Of a stretch of 64,000 nt of DNA, positions 21,956 to 34,093 are shown piece by piece. A program made the position numbers and the translations under genes. The stretch's first letter is position 1, and each line of letters starts with the position of its first letter. The notes under the pieces were generated by a model. That model ran no database searches. It saw only the letters and a program-made list of their open reading frames with translations, and was not told the origin of the DNA. This stretch comes from Podarcis raffonei. Lineage: Eukaryota; Chordata; Lepidosauria; Squamata; Lacertidae. The stretch spans positions 46,688,001-46,752,000 of the forward strand of contig NC_070614.1 of the NCBI RefSeq assembly GCF_027172205.1. Reading direction: 5' to 3'.

Positions 21956-24504
21956 TTTTACTGAATACTATTTAGAAAACAACTCACCTTAGTAGGACTG
22001 ACTGACATCCTACTAAGCTGACGTGGCTCTCCTTGGCTTGTTGATTGATATGATCAACTTCAAACCTAGTAAGTCATAATGACTGCTAGTAAATGAGTGG
22101 TGCTAACAAAAGATTCAGAGAAGCTTCTTAGAGTCCCATAGATTCACAAATGGAAAAAGGATCGAGAAAAAAGGGAAGCAGAGAGATGAACATCTTCCAC
22201 TTTGTTAGATATTTTAAATGCTGCTATTTCTAAATGGAGTGAAACCCCCTTTTTTCGCATTTGTTTTGGACCCTCTCATGTGACTCAAGGAGACACTTCT
22301 CTCACACACCCCAATATTTAATGGGAACTAGGTGTCCTTTTAATGGTATTTTCCATACTGCTCAAAACTGGATGTTCAAATGCTTCCTTAATTTAACTTG
22401 AATTTAATTTATATATTGTATCGCTTTTTTCTGCTTTTTTAAAAAGGGTTGTGAAGCCCCTCAGAAATTATGGCTAAAAGTCATGTTATCAATGCATTGA
22501 TAAATAAATACATACCAATAGGCTGGAACAGCAGAGGCATAAACAATAGATATGAAGTATTTTTTGGTTTTGGTTTTACAATCAAATGGTAAATAAATTT
22601 TAAGAAATAAAATAATTAGGTAATACCAGGTTGCCTTAGATGTAGTTGGCTCTACCAATTAAATCTGAAGCAAAACATCCAGATAACTTTGAGGGACAAG
22701 AGCTTTCAATGCAAATAATCTCCACCCTAAAAGTAACTAAGGATCTTGATTTTTTTTTTTTTTTTGAAGTACGGATAAGTTATCTCCAGTTAGTCAGTAA
22801 TTACGAAATATTGAGTTTAAGAGTTGCTTTCTTGTCTAAGTCACTTCTCTCTCTTCAAATTGTCCATTCAGACACAAACATCCACTCTCAGTGGTTTTGG
22901 AACTGTCAAGTGCATCTTAGGGCAATTTCAGATTCTTGTCAAACCCAAGAGATTTAAAAACCTTAAGAGCTTTCATAATCATCAAGGGCCCAATTTGTGG
23001 AAGATTTCTAGCTCTCAGAGCTTTTTCAATAGCATAAGTCTTCAAGATGGAAATATAGTGAAGACTTTCTCTGTTCCACAAAGCAGAAAATTAATGCAGA
23101 AATTAATCAACAAAGGCATGTTATCTGTGAAGGATCAACTCTTTTGAAGAAGAAAACAAACTCATCCAAAGTACTCCAGACACAATTAACTCTTTTGATG
23201 ATTTATTTTTTTACCTTATTTATTTCATAAAAGAAAAAACCCCAAAGCAGCTAAAATACTTTAGAGGATTAGAGGACTTTCTTTGCAATCTCATTAGCTT
23301 CCAATTTTTGCTGATCTTTGCGTATATGCTCTATTTACAGGATGAGGACTAAAAACCCATTCAGACATTCCCATAATGTGAAGTATTTCATAAGTTAAGG
23401 CAGGCACCATCAAACACCTCTGATATAATTGTCTGACATCCTCATTGCTATTAGCTTTTAGGAATCACCTGGTGAATTCTGATCTGATCTTGTAGGATTT
23501 TACTACTAATCAGGATGCACATATTTTCTATTTTCTTGCTGCAATATACACATCATGAATTAGAGAAGCATCATTTAATACTTTGGAATTGACTTGTGGC
23601 AAACCTGCCCAAATATCCCATGACCACATTAGACTACACAAGTCATCATATCCAACACTGAAGCCTTGCCAGGGCCACCCTATGGCTATGTTACAACTGT
23701 CACATTCACACAAGCACACCCTTAGTGCAGGGGGGAAACTGCAACATTCTATAAAAGATTTTCATTTTTTTATTTTATTCATTTACAGCAGTTACACCCT
23801 ACCCTTTAGTTTAAAAAAAAAATGTTTTCAGAGCAGGTTACAGAGTAAGTTCTAAGATGGTTCCTCCATTAGGTTCACAAACTAAAAAGACATGACACAT
23901 AAGGAAACAGGAAAGGGGAAGGAGGAGAGAGAATCTAGCTCAAGCACAATTCCTTAAAGTTTTAGTCCTTAATGTTACATCTGGTGTTGGTGATCATTCC
24001 AGTTGTCTTGCCCTTGATAAAGAGCAATCCATCTCTGGAAGCATATATACCTCTCCTTCTAGATAATATTTAGGAGGTGACAACTTCCAGGCATCTCCTG
24101 TCACACAGATCTTCCCTTATTCATGTCATTTTATGGAAAAGAATTCCACCTAATATGTTCTATTTTATTTATTTCACTTTAAAAAAAAAGTTGTAAAAAA
24201 TGCATGAAAACAACCATAGCACAAAAGTAAATAATCATTCACAATAAGAAAGCCAAAATTGAATTTGCCCACAGTCATATATGCTTTGTGTGTGACATGA
24301 TCTATCAATAAAGAAGTAAAAATGCTTTATGTGATCTTTGTAGGCCATTCTTTCCATTCATCTTCCAAAGAATGCAACAATAATTTGACAATCCAACACA
24401 ATTTGATGATTTCTTTTTTTAAAAAAAATATCCAACTGTACATAAAAATTCGAACTATTCCTTATGCTTCTGCCACAAATTTATTCTGCCCACAGAATAA
24501 TTCT
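21956..24504. other. Intergenic, no gene recognised
   Basis: AT-rich, with poly(T) tracts (about 22749-22765) and short LINE-tail-like pieces (about 22390-22520, 23760-23850). Open frames lack family signatures. Confidence 0.4.
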
Positions 24505-24812
24505 GCAGAGTAGCAGCGGTCCTGTGTCCGTGTGAGATGAGGGATAAATCAAGTCCAGAGACAGTTCGGTTCTTATCTCTAGAAGCGTTTATTTACAAGC
24601 AGTAAATCCATCACATTCCATCGGAACTTGGAGGCATTCTCAGCCGTGCTCCAAAAGCACACACGCAGCCTCTGAGCTGAGCTGCGTCTCAGTCAAAATC
24701 GAAAGCAAGTCTGAAAGCAGACACACGCTGTGACTCACTTCTCTGCGACAAGCTCCTCCTCCCAGATAAAGGACACCACGGAGTTTTAACCCTGTCAGTT
24801 CCAAACTCCACA
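24505..24812 (-). repeat. Copia 3' LTR
   Basis: 308 bp; on the minus strand it starts TGTGGAGTTTGG and ends near CTACTCTGC. Indistinguishable by eye from the copy at 29278-29585. Confidence 0.92.
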
Positions 24813-27800
24813 CCCCCTCTTGTCCTGCATCTGGGGACAATAGCCAACAATGCTTTCCCCATACACAGACCCTCACAGAACTCCTCGTGCTTCTGGAAGG
24901 TTAATGGTTTTGTGAAACCATCAGCGAGGTTCTTGGTTGAGGGACAGTATTTCAGAGCAACTAGCCCCTCATGAACGCTCTGACATACATTCCGGAACCG
25001 TATGTCCAAATGTTTGGTCCTCGCCTTGAATTGCCCTGTCTCAGCCAATTTGAGGCATGGTTGATTGTCTTCATGCACCACAACGGGCAGACAATTCTCT
25101 CCACAGATTTCCTCGACCAAACACACATAGAACTCCAGTTCTCTGCAAACCTCTGATAGCGCACTGAACTCAGCTTCAGTAGATGAAAGCGCTATGAGAC
25201 TTTGCTTCCGGGACCTCCACCCAATCACTGAGTCCCCAAACTTCACCACTAGGCCTGACACTGATTTGCGGTCCTCAAGGTTAGCCCAATCCGAATCCAC
25301 CCAGGCGGTCAGCTTGACATCACCCTCAGCTGACATCTTGAGGCAAAAGTCTTTGGTATCTTGCAGGTAACGTAGCACCCGCTTAACACCATTCCAGGCC
25401 TGCACACTAGGACTTGAAGCTTCTCTACTGAGCAGATTGACAGCAAACGCTATGTCTGGTCTGCTCCACTGTGACAGATACAACAGACTACCCAGAGCTG
25501 ACTGAAAGAGTTCAGTATTTTCGAACACCACGCGTTCTACTTGCTGACACTCCTTCACGTACCCAGTCTCCATGGGTGATCTGGCACCTGCACAATCAGA
25601 CATCCTGAACTTCTCAAGCAACTGCTCAATCTTACCTTTCTGGCGAAGCAAAAAGCTTCCATCACTTGCTCTTGTGATCTCTACGCCTAGATAGGACTTG
25701 ACATCTCCAAGTTGCTTTAGCTTGAACCGCTTTCCAAGCTCCTTAGCAAACTTCTCTACCTGTTCACCTGTCTTTGCCATGAGCAAGATGTCATCAACAA
25801 ACACCTGGGCCACTTGCTGTTGCAAGCCTGAATCTCTAATGTAAAGACAATTGTCTGCAAGAGATCTCTTAAAACCTAGCTCTTCTAAGGCTTCATGTAG
25901 GCACATATTCCAATTCCTGGCAGATTGCCGTAATCCATAGATGGATTTGTGCAACCGCCACACGACGCCTGGCTCACTGACTTCAAACCCTGGAGGAGGA
26001 AGCATGTACAACTCCTCCTGGAGATCTGAGTTCAGGTAGGCGACATCTACATCAAAATGGTTCACCTTCCAACCTCTCTGTGCTGCTATCGCCAAAAGCG
26101 TTCTCAAAGTCTCCGCCCTTGAGGTCGGCGAATATACCTCTGTGAAGTGGACACCCCTTCTCTGTGTGAATCCACGGGCCACTAATCTCGCTTTATACTG
26201 TGGTTCTCCTGCTTCTGTGGGTTTAAGTCGGTAAACCCATCTGCAGCTCACAGCTTGCTGGTTAGCCGGCAGCTGTGTGAGTGAGAACACTCCAAGAGAC
26301 TCCATTGAGTTCATCTCCTTCTGCATCGCCTCATGCCATTTGCTGGCTTCTTCCCGAGGCAACTTCTGAACATCCTCAAAGGATTCAGGTTCACATCTAG
26401 CCACACCAACCCAGACACTCGTGGCTTCATACCTTTCAGGTGGCTTCCCTTTGGTTGATCTTGCTGACCTCCTCAGCGTGAATTCTGGAACTGCGCCTGA
26501 ATCACCTGGATCAACCCTACCACCCTCAGAAACATCCCCCTCTGACCTGCTGCGCCGTTTAGGGCGAACAGCTGGTCCTGCTGGCGAGGATGATTCACTC
26601 CTTAGCTCAGACTTGACAGAGACCTGTGGAGGGGTCCTGGGACTCCCTTTTGGAGAGATACGGAGCCTCTCCCTTGGAGATCCCGGCTCTGGACTCTGTG
26701 GCTGTGGACTGTGCACCTCAGCAACAGGTTCAGCTTCGTCCTCCTCCTCTTCCTCATCTGAGTCTAACAGAACATCTGGATTCCCGTGAAGACACTTCCA
26801 CCCACTCTGCTCGCGAAACTCAGCACTGCCGCTAATAAGCAGCTTGGACTGGTTGCCAGTAGGGTATGCGAAACGCCACGCCTTTGAACCCGGCTCATAG
26901 CCTACAAAGATCATCTTCCTGGACCTTGGCTGACCCTTTCTGCGCATGGCCTTTGGAATGAGGACCCAAGCCTCACAGCCAAACACTCTCAGGAAGTCCA
27001 CTTTAGGTTGCTTCCCATGCAGCAGAAAGTACGGTGTGTCCCCTACACTTGAATTGAACACCCTGTTCTGAACAAAGCATGCCATCTTATAACTCTCGGC
27101 CCAAAAGCGCTGTGGCAGACCTGAGTCTGCCAGCATAGCATTCGCTGACTCCTGTAGTGTGCGAAATTTTCTCTCTGCAACCCCATTCTGTTGCGGACTG
27201 TAGGGGGCAGTCAGTCGATGACTGATACCCTTCTGCCTGAAAAACGATTGCAGCGCAGAACCTGTGAACTCCCCCCCCCGATCAGATTGAAAGGAAATCA
27301 CCCTGGTAGAGAACCGTAGCTCTACCGCTGTGATCCAATCCCTGATCAGTGCAGCTGCCTCTGACTTCTGTTGCAGCGCAAAAGCCCAAGAATGTCTAGA
27401 AAAATCATCAACCAAAACTAGAACCCATTTAGATCCAGCTAAAGAAGGTGTCGGCATGGGGCCCGACAAATCTGCATGCACAAGTTCAAAGGGTTTGCTG
27501 GTTCTTCTCTCTGACCTGGGGTATGTGCATGTTGTGACCTTCGATTGCTTACAGGCTTGACAATCTAGGTATCTGTCACATGCCTTGAACCTACACCCAA
27601 TGGTGTTGCCTGTGGCCTTCCTCACATATGACCACCCAACGTGCCCAAACCTCCTGTGCCATAAGTGTATACAATCATGGTGTGGTGGGACATTAGCACA
27701 CTGCCCTTGGGCGTCTTCAATGGACTCTCCACTAGCCCCATTTTCCACCAGCCCCATTTTCCCACCAGTCCCATTTTCAATGGGCATCTCCACGAGAAAG

Positions 27801-29277
27801 AGCCTGTCTCTTCTCTGGACACTGTAGATCTTCTTTCCATCCCTGTAGAAGGAACACAAATTGTTAGAGAACAGAACATCGAACCCAGCAGCCATAAGAG
27901 CTGGCACACTTAAAAGAGAGTGGGCAAGCTCGGGGACCACAAAAGCTTCTACCCAATGATCTATAAAAGAACAATATAGAAACCCAGATTCAGTCAGTGG
28001 TCTTTGAGACCCATCTGCTAAGGTGACATAACGTCCAGCTTTAAGAGCCTTGCAGTCCCGTAGGAGCTCTCTTGATTTGACGAGAGTGTGAGAAGCTCCC
28101 GAGTCGACAAGAAGAGATAAAGAGTGTCTCTGGCTGTTTTCCAAAGATGCCATGGCGTTGCTCACGTTCCCATCGGTTGCCATGGCCACAGCCTCCCCCC
28201 GACTGAGGCTTTTGCCTTTTCTCAGAGACACCATCGCAGCTGTGAGGTGATAAGACGCCTTGTTTTTCTTTTCCTCCTGGCCTGCTGCTTTCCCACGTCT
28301 TTGCTGGGAACTGGCCTTGGGAACCTGCTTTGTTGACATTCCACGCCGGCCGGTGTCCTTGGCAGCCTGGGCCTCAAGCGGATGCTTCCCAGCGCTGTTG
28401 GACGTCGTCTCAAAGCACAAACAACTTTCGAAGCCTTTCTCAGAGCTCTTGGAATGGCCTGCCTGGCCTGCCCCCTCCACTCCTTCTTGGGGTGCAGCCT
28501 GTGCCCTCTTTCACAGCTCTCAGCTGCTCTCCAGCACACAGACGTGTCGAAGCAGAGAAACAGCTTCCCGGAACAGTCCCAGCCCCCTCTGGGCTTGGTG
28601 CTCTCTCTGGGCGTCCTCTAGCCCCCTCTGGTCTGGCTCCCACTCCGGCCTGAGGCTTGCTCCCTTGGCCCTCGGCTTCCTCCCGGCCCTTGGCTCCTGC
28701 TGAGCCTTCGCACAGACTCCTCAGCACCTGCCAAGCGGCCTGAGCCGTTTTAACGCCCTCCAGGTGGGGCAACAGCAAAGCATCCACACTTGCTTTCAAG
28801 ATGCAGAGCTCTCTCTGCTCTCTCTCACTCAGCAGAGCAGCAGCATGCATGGGTGGGGCCGGCTCCTTCTGGACTGGACTCCAGAGCCCTGTGGCCACAA
28901 ACCACCCCCTTGCTCTTCTTGACCAGGCCTCCCAGTTGGCCCCATTCAGCCTCTCACCGGGGATATTGAAGCTCTCATGGCCCTGCTGTTCCTGAGCAGC
29001 AGCCATCTTCCTCCCCCCGGGGCTTCAGCGTACTCACACGTTTGCCAGCAAGCTGGACCTCTGAAGCAGCCGCCCGTCTTGGCCTTTGGCTTCTCTCTCC
29101 AGCTTCTCCCACTGCCCTTTCCTGGCAGGAGATCACAACAAATCGACGCTGGCAGCCTTCTCCCTTCTCACACTTGTCAGGAAACGCGAAACTTCCATAA
29201 CCTTTGCGTAAAAAAATCCCTGCGTCCAGTCACGCTTCCCTTGCGTGGCTCTGCTTGGGAGCTGACCTGGCAGGAGA

Positions 29278-29585
29278 GCAGAGTAGCAGCGGTCCTGTGT
29301 CCGTGTGAGATGAGGGATAAATCAAGTCCAGAGACAGTTCGGTTCTTATCTCTAGAAGCGTTTATTTACAAGCAGTAAATCCATCACATTCCATCGGAAC
29401 TTGGAGGCATTCTCAGCCGTGCTCCAAAAGCACACACGCAGCCTCTGAGCTGAGCTGCGTCTCAGTCAAAATCGAAAGCAAGTCTGAAAGCAGACACACG
29501 CTGTGACTCACTTCTCTGCGACAAGCTCCTCCTCCCAGATAAAGGACACCACGGAGTTTTAACCCTGTCAGTTCCAAACTCCACA
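29278..29585 (-). repeat. Copia 5' LTR
   Basis: 308 bp, same length and apparently same sequence as the left LTR. The internal region begins on the minus strand just after its GCTACTCTGC end. Confidence 0.92.
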
Positions 29586-30001
29586 TTTGTCAGCTCCCAA
29601 CATCTTTAATTTCTCACCCAGTTTCGAAACATCTCTATAAAGTAAGTCCCCATTTCATGAAAAGGGACCATGCTGAGCTATGAGTGAGTTGCCCAATGCC
29701 ACCTAACTGAGTTCATAGTCACAGTGGGTATGTATATGAAGGTGCTAAGATCTAATGTCCCATTTCTCAGGCATAGCACATGTGTATTCCCCCCCCCCCA
29801 GTAATAGTATATTCCCTAAACCTCAGGTGCCTACTGTTCATTATCCATTTCTTGTCCATTATAAACTGACACCTCCATACCTGGGGAAAATAGCACAAGT
29901 ATCTGGGTTGATCAGATGTGATTTCTGAGTTCTGTACATCTCCCAGTGAAAAGTTCCACTAGACCCAATCCCATCCACATTGTGCATAATCCTCCTTTCA
30001 T
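29586..30001. other. Spacer, nothing recognised
   Basis: Flank between the copia element and the next OR. Short poly(C) at about 29790. No gene. Confidence 0.4.
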
Positions 30002-30946
30002 TTACCATTTGTTGTCCTCAAATACTTTATTCCTGGTGAATCCCTTTTTCAGGGCATCTTTCACTTCCTTGTTCCTGAGTGTATATATGAAAGGGTTCAG
30101 CAGTGGAGTGACTAGGGTGTTTAGGAGGGATACCAGCTTGTTCCAACCCAAAGAGGCATGTCCGCTTGGCCTGACGTAGATAAAGATGATTGCCCCATAC
30201 AGCATGATGACAACCATCAAGTGAGCAATGCAAGTGGAGAAAGCTTTCTGCCTCCCAGAGGCTGATGGGATTCTCATCACGGTGGAGATGATGAAGATGT
30301 ACGAAACCACCGTCATCAGGGAATTGCAGAAGACCACAATGGTGGCCACGATGAAGACGATCCACTCTATGGGGCGAGTGTCGGTGCAAGCCAGCTTCAG
30401 CAATGGTCCAACGTCGCAGTAGAAGTGATTGATGATATTGGGGCCACAGAAAGGCAGGCGGAACACTAGAATCGTCTGCACCAAGACCGTCATCAAGCCA
30501 CCAAGCCAAGAGCCACAAGCCAGCTGAACACATACCTTACTGCTCATTATGGCATGGTAGTGGAGAGGGTGGCAAATAGCCATGTAGCGATCATACGCCA
30601 TGGCGGTGAGAAGGAAGAATTCGGTGGCCCCCAGGAAAAAATGGGAGAATGCTTGAGCTTTGCAACCAGCTAGGCTGATTGATTTCTTGATTGAAAGTAA
30701 GTTGGCCAGCAGTTTGGGTATGGTTGCGGTCACATAGATGATTCCTAAGAATGAAAGGTTTCCAAGGAAGAAGTACATTGGCTTATGTAGAGTGGTGTCA
30801 TGGACTACAGTGGCCACGATGACAATATTCCCAGTGACAGTCAAGGTGTAGATCACCAAGACACCCACAAACACTAGAATTCGCACCTTTTGGATGCTGG
30901 GGAAGCCCAGTAAAATAAATTCGACCACAACTGTTTGGTTTTCCAT
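30002..30946 (-). CDS. Olfactory receptor, intact, 314 aa
   Basis: Start taken at MENQTVVVEF (NQT sequon at 3-5); in-frame ATGs at 30949 and 30958 also exist. Motifs are GNIVIV (TM1), [11 protein letters not shown] (K replacing T in the usual HTPMY), [62 protein letters not shown] and [12 protein letters not shown]. It has normal length and no break. It groups by eye with the 36.0-kb gene (GATEF before TM3 end, [13 protein letters not shown] in EC2). Confidence 0.96.
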   Translation of the reverse strand: MENQTVVVEFILLGFPSIQKVRILVFVGVLVIYTLTVTGNIVIVATVVHDTTLHKPMYFFLGNLSFLGIIYVTATIPKLLANLLSIKKSISLAGCKAQAFSHFFLGATEFFLLTAMAYDRYMAICHPLHYHAIMSSKVCVQLACGSWLGGLMTVLVQTILVFRLPFCGPNIINHFYCDVGPLLKLACTDTRPIEWIVFIVATIVVFCNSLMTVVSYIFIISTVMRIPSASGRQKAFSTCIAHLMVVIMLYGAIIFIYVRPSGHASLGWNKLVSLLNTLVTPLLNPFIYTLRNKEVKDALKKGFTRNKVFEDNKW

Positions 30947-33540
30947 CATCACCTGCATTAAAACATAGGAAAGAGTTACAAAACCGGGTCAGAGAGATGC
31001 TCTATCTAGAAGGTGATTCTATTAGGGATGGGTGAATCTGTCAATTTCTGGTTCTCTCTGTTTCTCATTTATCTAGCCTCTTCACATTTCAAAACCAATT
31101 TTGCATGCTTTTTAAAGATATAGATTTTCATGCTCACTTCTCCCCACTATATGCATTATTGTATGTTTTACTTGACTGGAGAATGGCATTGCTAAATTGG
31201 GAGAAGCACAGATTATGAAGGACGGCTGTGTTTTGGGTCATGTACTGTTTCAGAAAGTGTAGTAAGCTTGCATTTTAACATGAACTGAATTGGGTTGCTT
31301 CCCTATCCCTAGATTCTATCTATTGGCACATACCCAATTCACAGATCTTAAAGGCCAATAGAAATGCTCATAAGCAGATGCAATGGCAATATCCACCCAT
31401 GCTACTAGTCTCCAAAGAAAAATTGTCCTCTGTAACTATCCATATATACAGCACAAAGAAATAATTACATTCTCTGGAAAAGAGTCAGGGTTCCTGCACT
31501 GATGAGTGTTGGACTAATAACTCTTCAGGTTCCTTCCAACACTACAATTCTATGAATCCATAATCATAAGCCCTGTTTCTCTATACCACTTTAGCCTTCC
31601 TTCTAAGGAGAACAAAACTCATAATTCTCCATATATTCCTTACACCTCCACACATGTAGATAACTGAACTATATGATTTCACTTTAAAGTGAACTTTAGG
31701 GATTTTGAAATTATAATTTAAAATGTCAGATTTGGACTCAAGAAAAATAAAAGGTCAAATCCAGATTGCAAACTGCATTTCAAATTTAGTTTTGCAATTC
31801 GAGCAGAAAACCTTATAAGGCTCTGTAAAAAAAAAAAATTCATTTAATGATCTGGATTAAGTGTATACTTCATTATTATTATTTTTAAAGAAGGTGTGAG
31901 ATTGTGGCTCTGAAGACACGGTGCTGTTTAGAACCTCAAAACATTCACACATAAAAGTTACAGCAATCGATGGAGATGAAGTAAAGCATATACTTAATTC
32001 CTTTTGTTTTCTGCTGTAAGATTTTCGAACATTGCCACTCAGTTCCTTTAGTGGCATGAGAGGACTATCAATTGAGTAAAGCTTTTGCAGTTGACCAATA
32101 ACTTTGCACAATCAATGAAAATCTGGGTCACTGGCTCACCACTCACCCCATTGTGCTGCAACCACCTTGTTGGTTCAATAACAAATAGCACTTGATCGAT
32201 GTAGAAAAATAAACCACACATCATCATATGATTGAAAAAGAAAGAGGGTACTCACAATTTTACACATCCCGACTGGTTCTCAGAGTAAACATTTTCTGTT
32301 TGTTTCCTGGAAAACATTGTCACATATTCTAGTATTTGTACAGTATCCACTATTTTCAAAGCACTTATAATAATGAGAAAAACAATATACGCAATATAGA
32401 GCATGATACTTAATAGCAGCTAAAGATGCTATCGAACTATAACACTGTCTGCCTCTTGCTCTGATGCCTGTATATGTGCAGATGAGCACAGAAATGAGGA
32501 GGAAAAGAACAAATACTTCAGGCATATATCTTTTTGCATTCTGCTTCCTGTAGAGCACAATGAAGTTCTTTGGTGCAGGTTTACAAGAGCAGTTTAAATA
32601 TATGGGAAAGAGTACTTCAGTCCTAGCCATTCCCACTAGGTAAATTAAACCACCTGAGAGAGGCAGAGAAGCACTTTGGGGAACTTAAGATGTGTTTTCC
32701 TTGGCAAGTGCCTGGACAAAGACGGAGGGTTTGAATGCTGTGGAGCTGCTGCTGCTGGACTGCTAGCATCATATACTCAGAGAATGCATAACACATTATT
32801 AAAATATGGAACTTGCTTGCACAGGAAACAGTGGATGGCTTTACAAGGGGCTTAGGCATATTATTGGAGGAAAAGGCTATCAGCAGCTACTAGCCATGGT
32901 GGCTGAGTTCTGCCTCCACTGCCAGAGGCAGTAGGCCTGTGAATATCAGTTCTTGGGAAACGCAGGTGGGCAGAGTACTGTTGCACTCCTGTCTAGCTTG
33001 CAGGCTTCCCATAGGCATCTGTGAGAACAGAGGACTAGATGGGAGATGAGTAAAAGCTGGAAGACCACAAAATGCATCTCTAGATCAGAGCAGCAGAAAA
33101 GGGAGGCATCCCGCTTCCAAAAACTGCTAACCAGATGCTTCCTGCCTTGATCATACATGCAAGGCAGGAACACAACGGCTCTCCCTTGTGCTTTGCCCCC
33201 CCCCAACATTAAAAACCCCCTTTCTTGTTGCCCAGAGAATGATAATGCCTATGAACATTGTTGTATAGTGCATTTTAAAATGGGGTTTTAGAGTTTTTAG
33301 GGGTTTTAGAATGTTTTGTGTAGTTTTTATGTAGTTTCATGTAGTTTCGTGGTAGTTTTATGTAGTTTTTATGTAGCTTTATGTAGTATTTCAATGTCAT
33401 TGTTCCGCAAGGGACAATGACAATAAAGATATCGTATCGTAACACGGAAGATCTGTTTAAGTCTCATGGCAAATCACCATAGTTGGAATCATCCTTTAGG
33501 AATGTCTTCAATGCTTTCCTTAAAAACAAAGCAAAATACA
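30947..33540. other. Intergenic with LINE fragments
   Basis: CR1-type tail at 31498-31556 (ACTACAATTCTATGAATCC). A CR1/L2-clade LINE 3' fragment at about 32760-33060 (GGATGGCTTTACAAGGGGC and GAGGAAAAGGCTATCAG encode a DGFTRG...EEKAIS-like stretch). An A/T-rich LINE tail at 33231-33450 with repeated TTTATGTAGTTT units ending GACAATAAAGATATC. The 118-codon frame at 32280-32636 has no recognisable family. No gene supported. Confidence 0.5.
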
Positions 33541-33544
33541 AGTG

Positions 33545-33705
33545 GTTGTAACCAGTCAGTTGGTTAGAGCATGGTGTTGATAACACCAAGGTTGCAGGTT
33601 CAATCCCTGTATGGGACAGCTGCATATTCCTGCATTGCAGGGGTTTGGGCCAGATGATCCTCAGGGTCTCTTCCAATTCTACAATTCTATGATTCTAATA
33701 GTTTA
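33545..33705 (+). mobile_element. tRNA-Ile-headed SINE with CR1 tail
   Basis: The head CAGTTGGTTAGAGCATGGTG, then TAACACCAAGGTTGCAGG and TTCAATCCC, resembles tRNA-Ile A and B boxes. The tail (GATGATCCTCAGGGTCTC, then ACAATTCTATGATTCT) is the CR1 3' end. Such tails let CR1 reverse transcriptase mobilise the SINE in trans. Not a tRNA gene. Confidence 0.8.
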
Positions 33706-34019
33706 GTGCCTTCAGGTGCCTTGTCAGAGTAGAAGTATAGAAATGTGAATAAATGGCCATCTTTTAGGCAAAGAGTAGTCAACACATTGTACCTGTGTAT
33801 ACAGTTAGTTCCTGGGTGTGGAGGAACTACTTGAAGAGGGAACTTTCTGTAGAGATGAATGAGAGTAGAAAGGCAATGTGGGCCTTGAGACTGAAGAGTA
33901 AATAGGACACCCTGTCTACTGTATTTAAATAATTAGTTTGTGTTGAGTTTACCTGCAGTGCCTGTTTCCAAGAAAGGTTGGGCCCTCTAGATGTGGTAGA
34001 CTACAGACATCATTATCTA

Positions 34020-34080
34020 TCTGAAGAAGTGTGCATATACACAAAAGCTCATACCAAGAATAAACTTAGTTGGACATTTT
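34020..34080 (+). repeat. Fragment of the 9.6-kb repeat family
   Basis: GAAGAAGTGTGCATATACAC followed by AAAGCTCATACCAAGAATAA matches 9659-9705. Confidence 0.6.
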
Positions 34081-34093
34081 TAAAAAATATATA

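Larger units (their letters stand above)
24505..29585 (-). mobile_element. Ty1/copia LTR retrotransposon, looks whole
   Basis: About 5.1 kb, minus strand. Parts in element order: 5' LTR (29278-29585), gag-like frame (28440-29006), then a long pol frame (24689-28480) with protease DSGASHTL, the GAG-pre-integrase HRRFGHVG and zinc-finger region, integrase core (LVDDFSRHSWAF, ending QQNGVAERK), reverse transcriptase (FVDDILLMAK) and RNase H (WVDSDWA, SSTEAEFSAL). The integrase-before-RT order is the copia signature. A polypurine tract (AAGAGGGGGTG) precedes the 3' LTR (24505-24812). The LTRs look identical, so insertion is recent. Gag and pol lie in different, overlapping frames. No obvious break in pol. 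No clear target-site duplication found. Confidence 0.95.

Noticed and set aside
26421-26835. Plus-strand frames across the copia pol region
   Set aside because: Antisense of the acidic/proline-rich pol linker; no independent support.
29550-29600. Target-site duplication for the copia element
   Set aside because: Outer flanks (AATTC left, TTTGT right) do not match; no claim made.
32280-32636. 118-codon minus-strand frame
   Set aside because: Cys/Tyr-rich but without any recognised motif, and located between LINE fragments. Length is compatible with chance.
33545-33640. A tRNA-Ile gene
   Set aside because: Degenerate acceptor stem and continuous CR1-type tail; it is a SINE head. The same reasoning applies to the heads of the Sauria SINEs.
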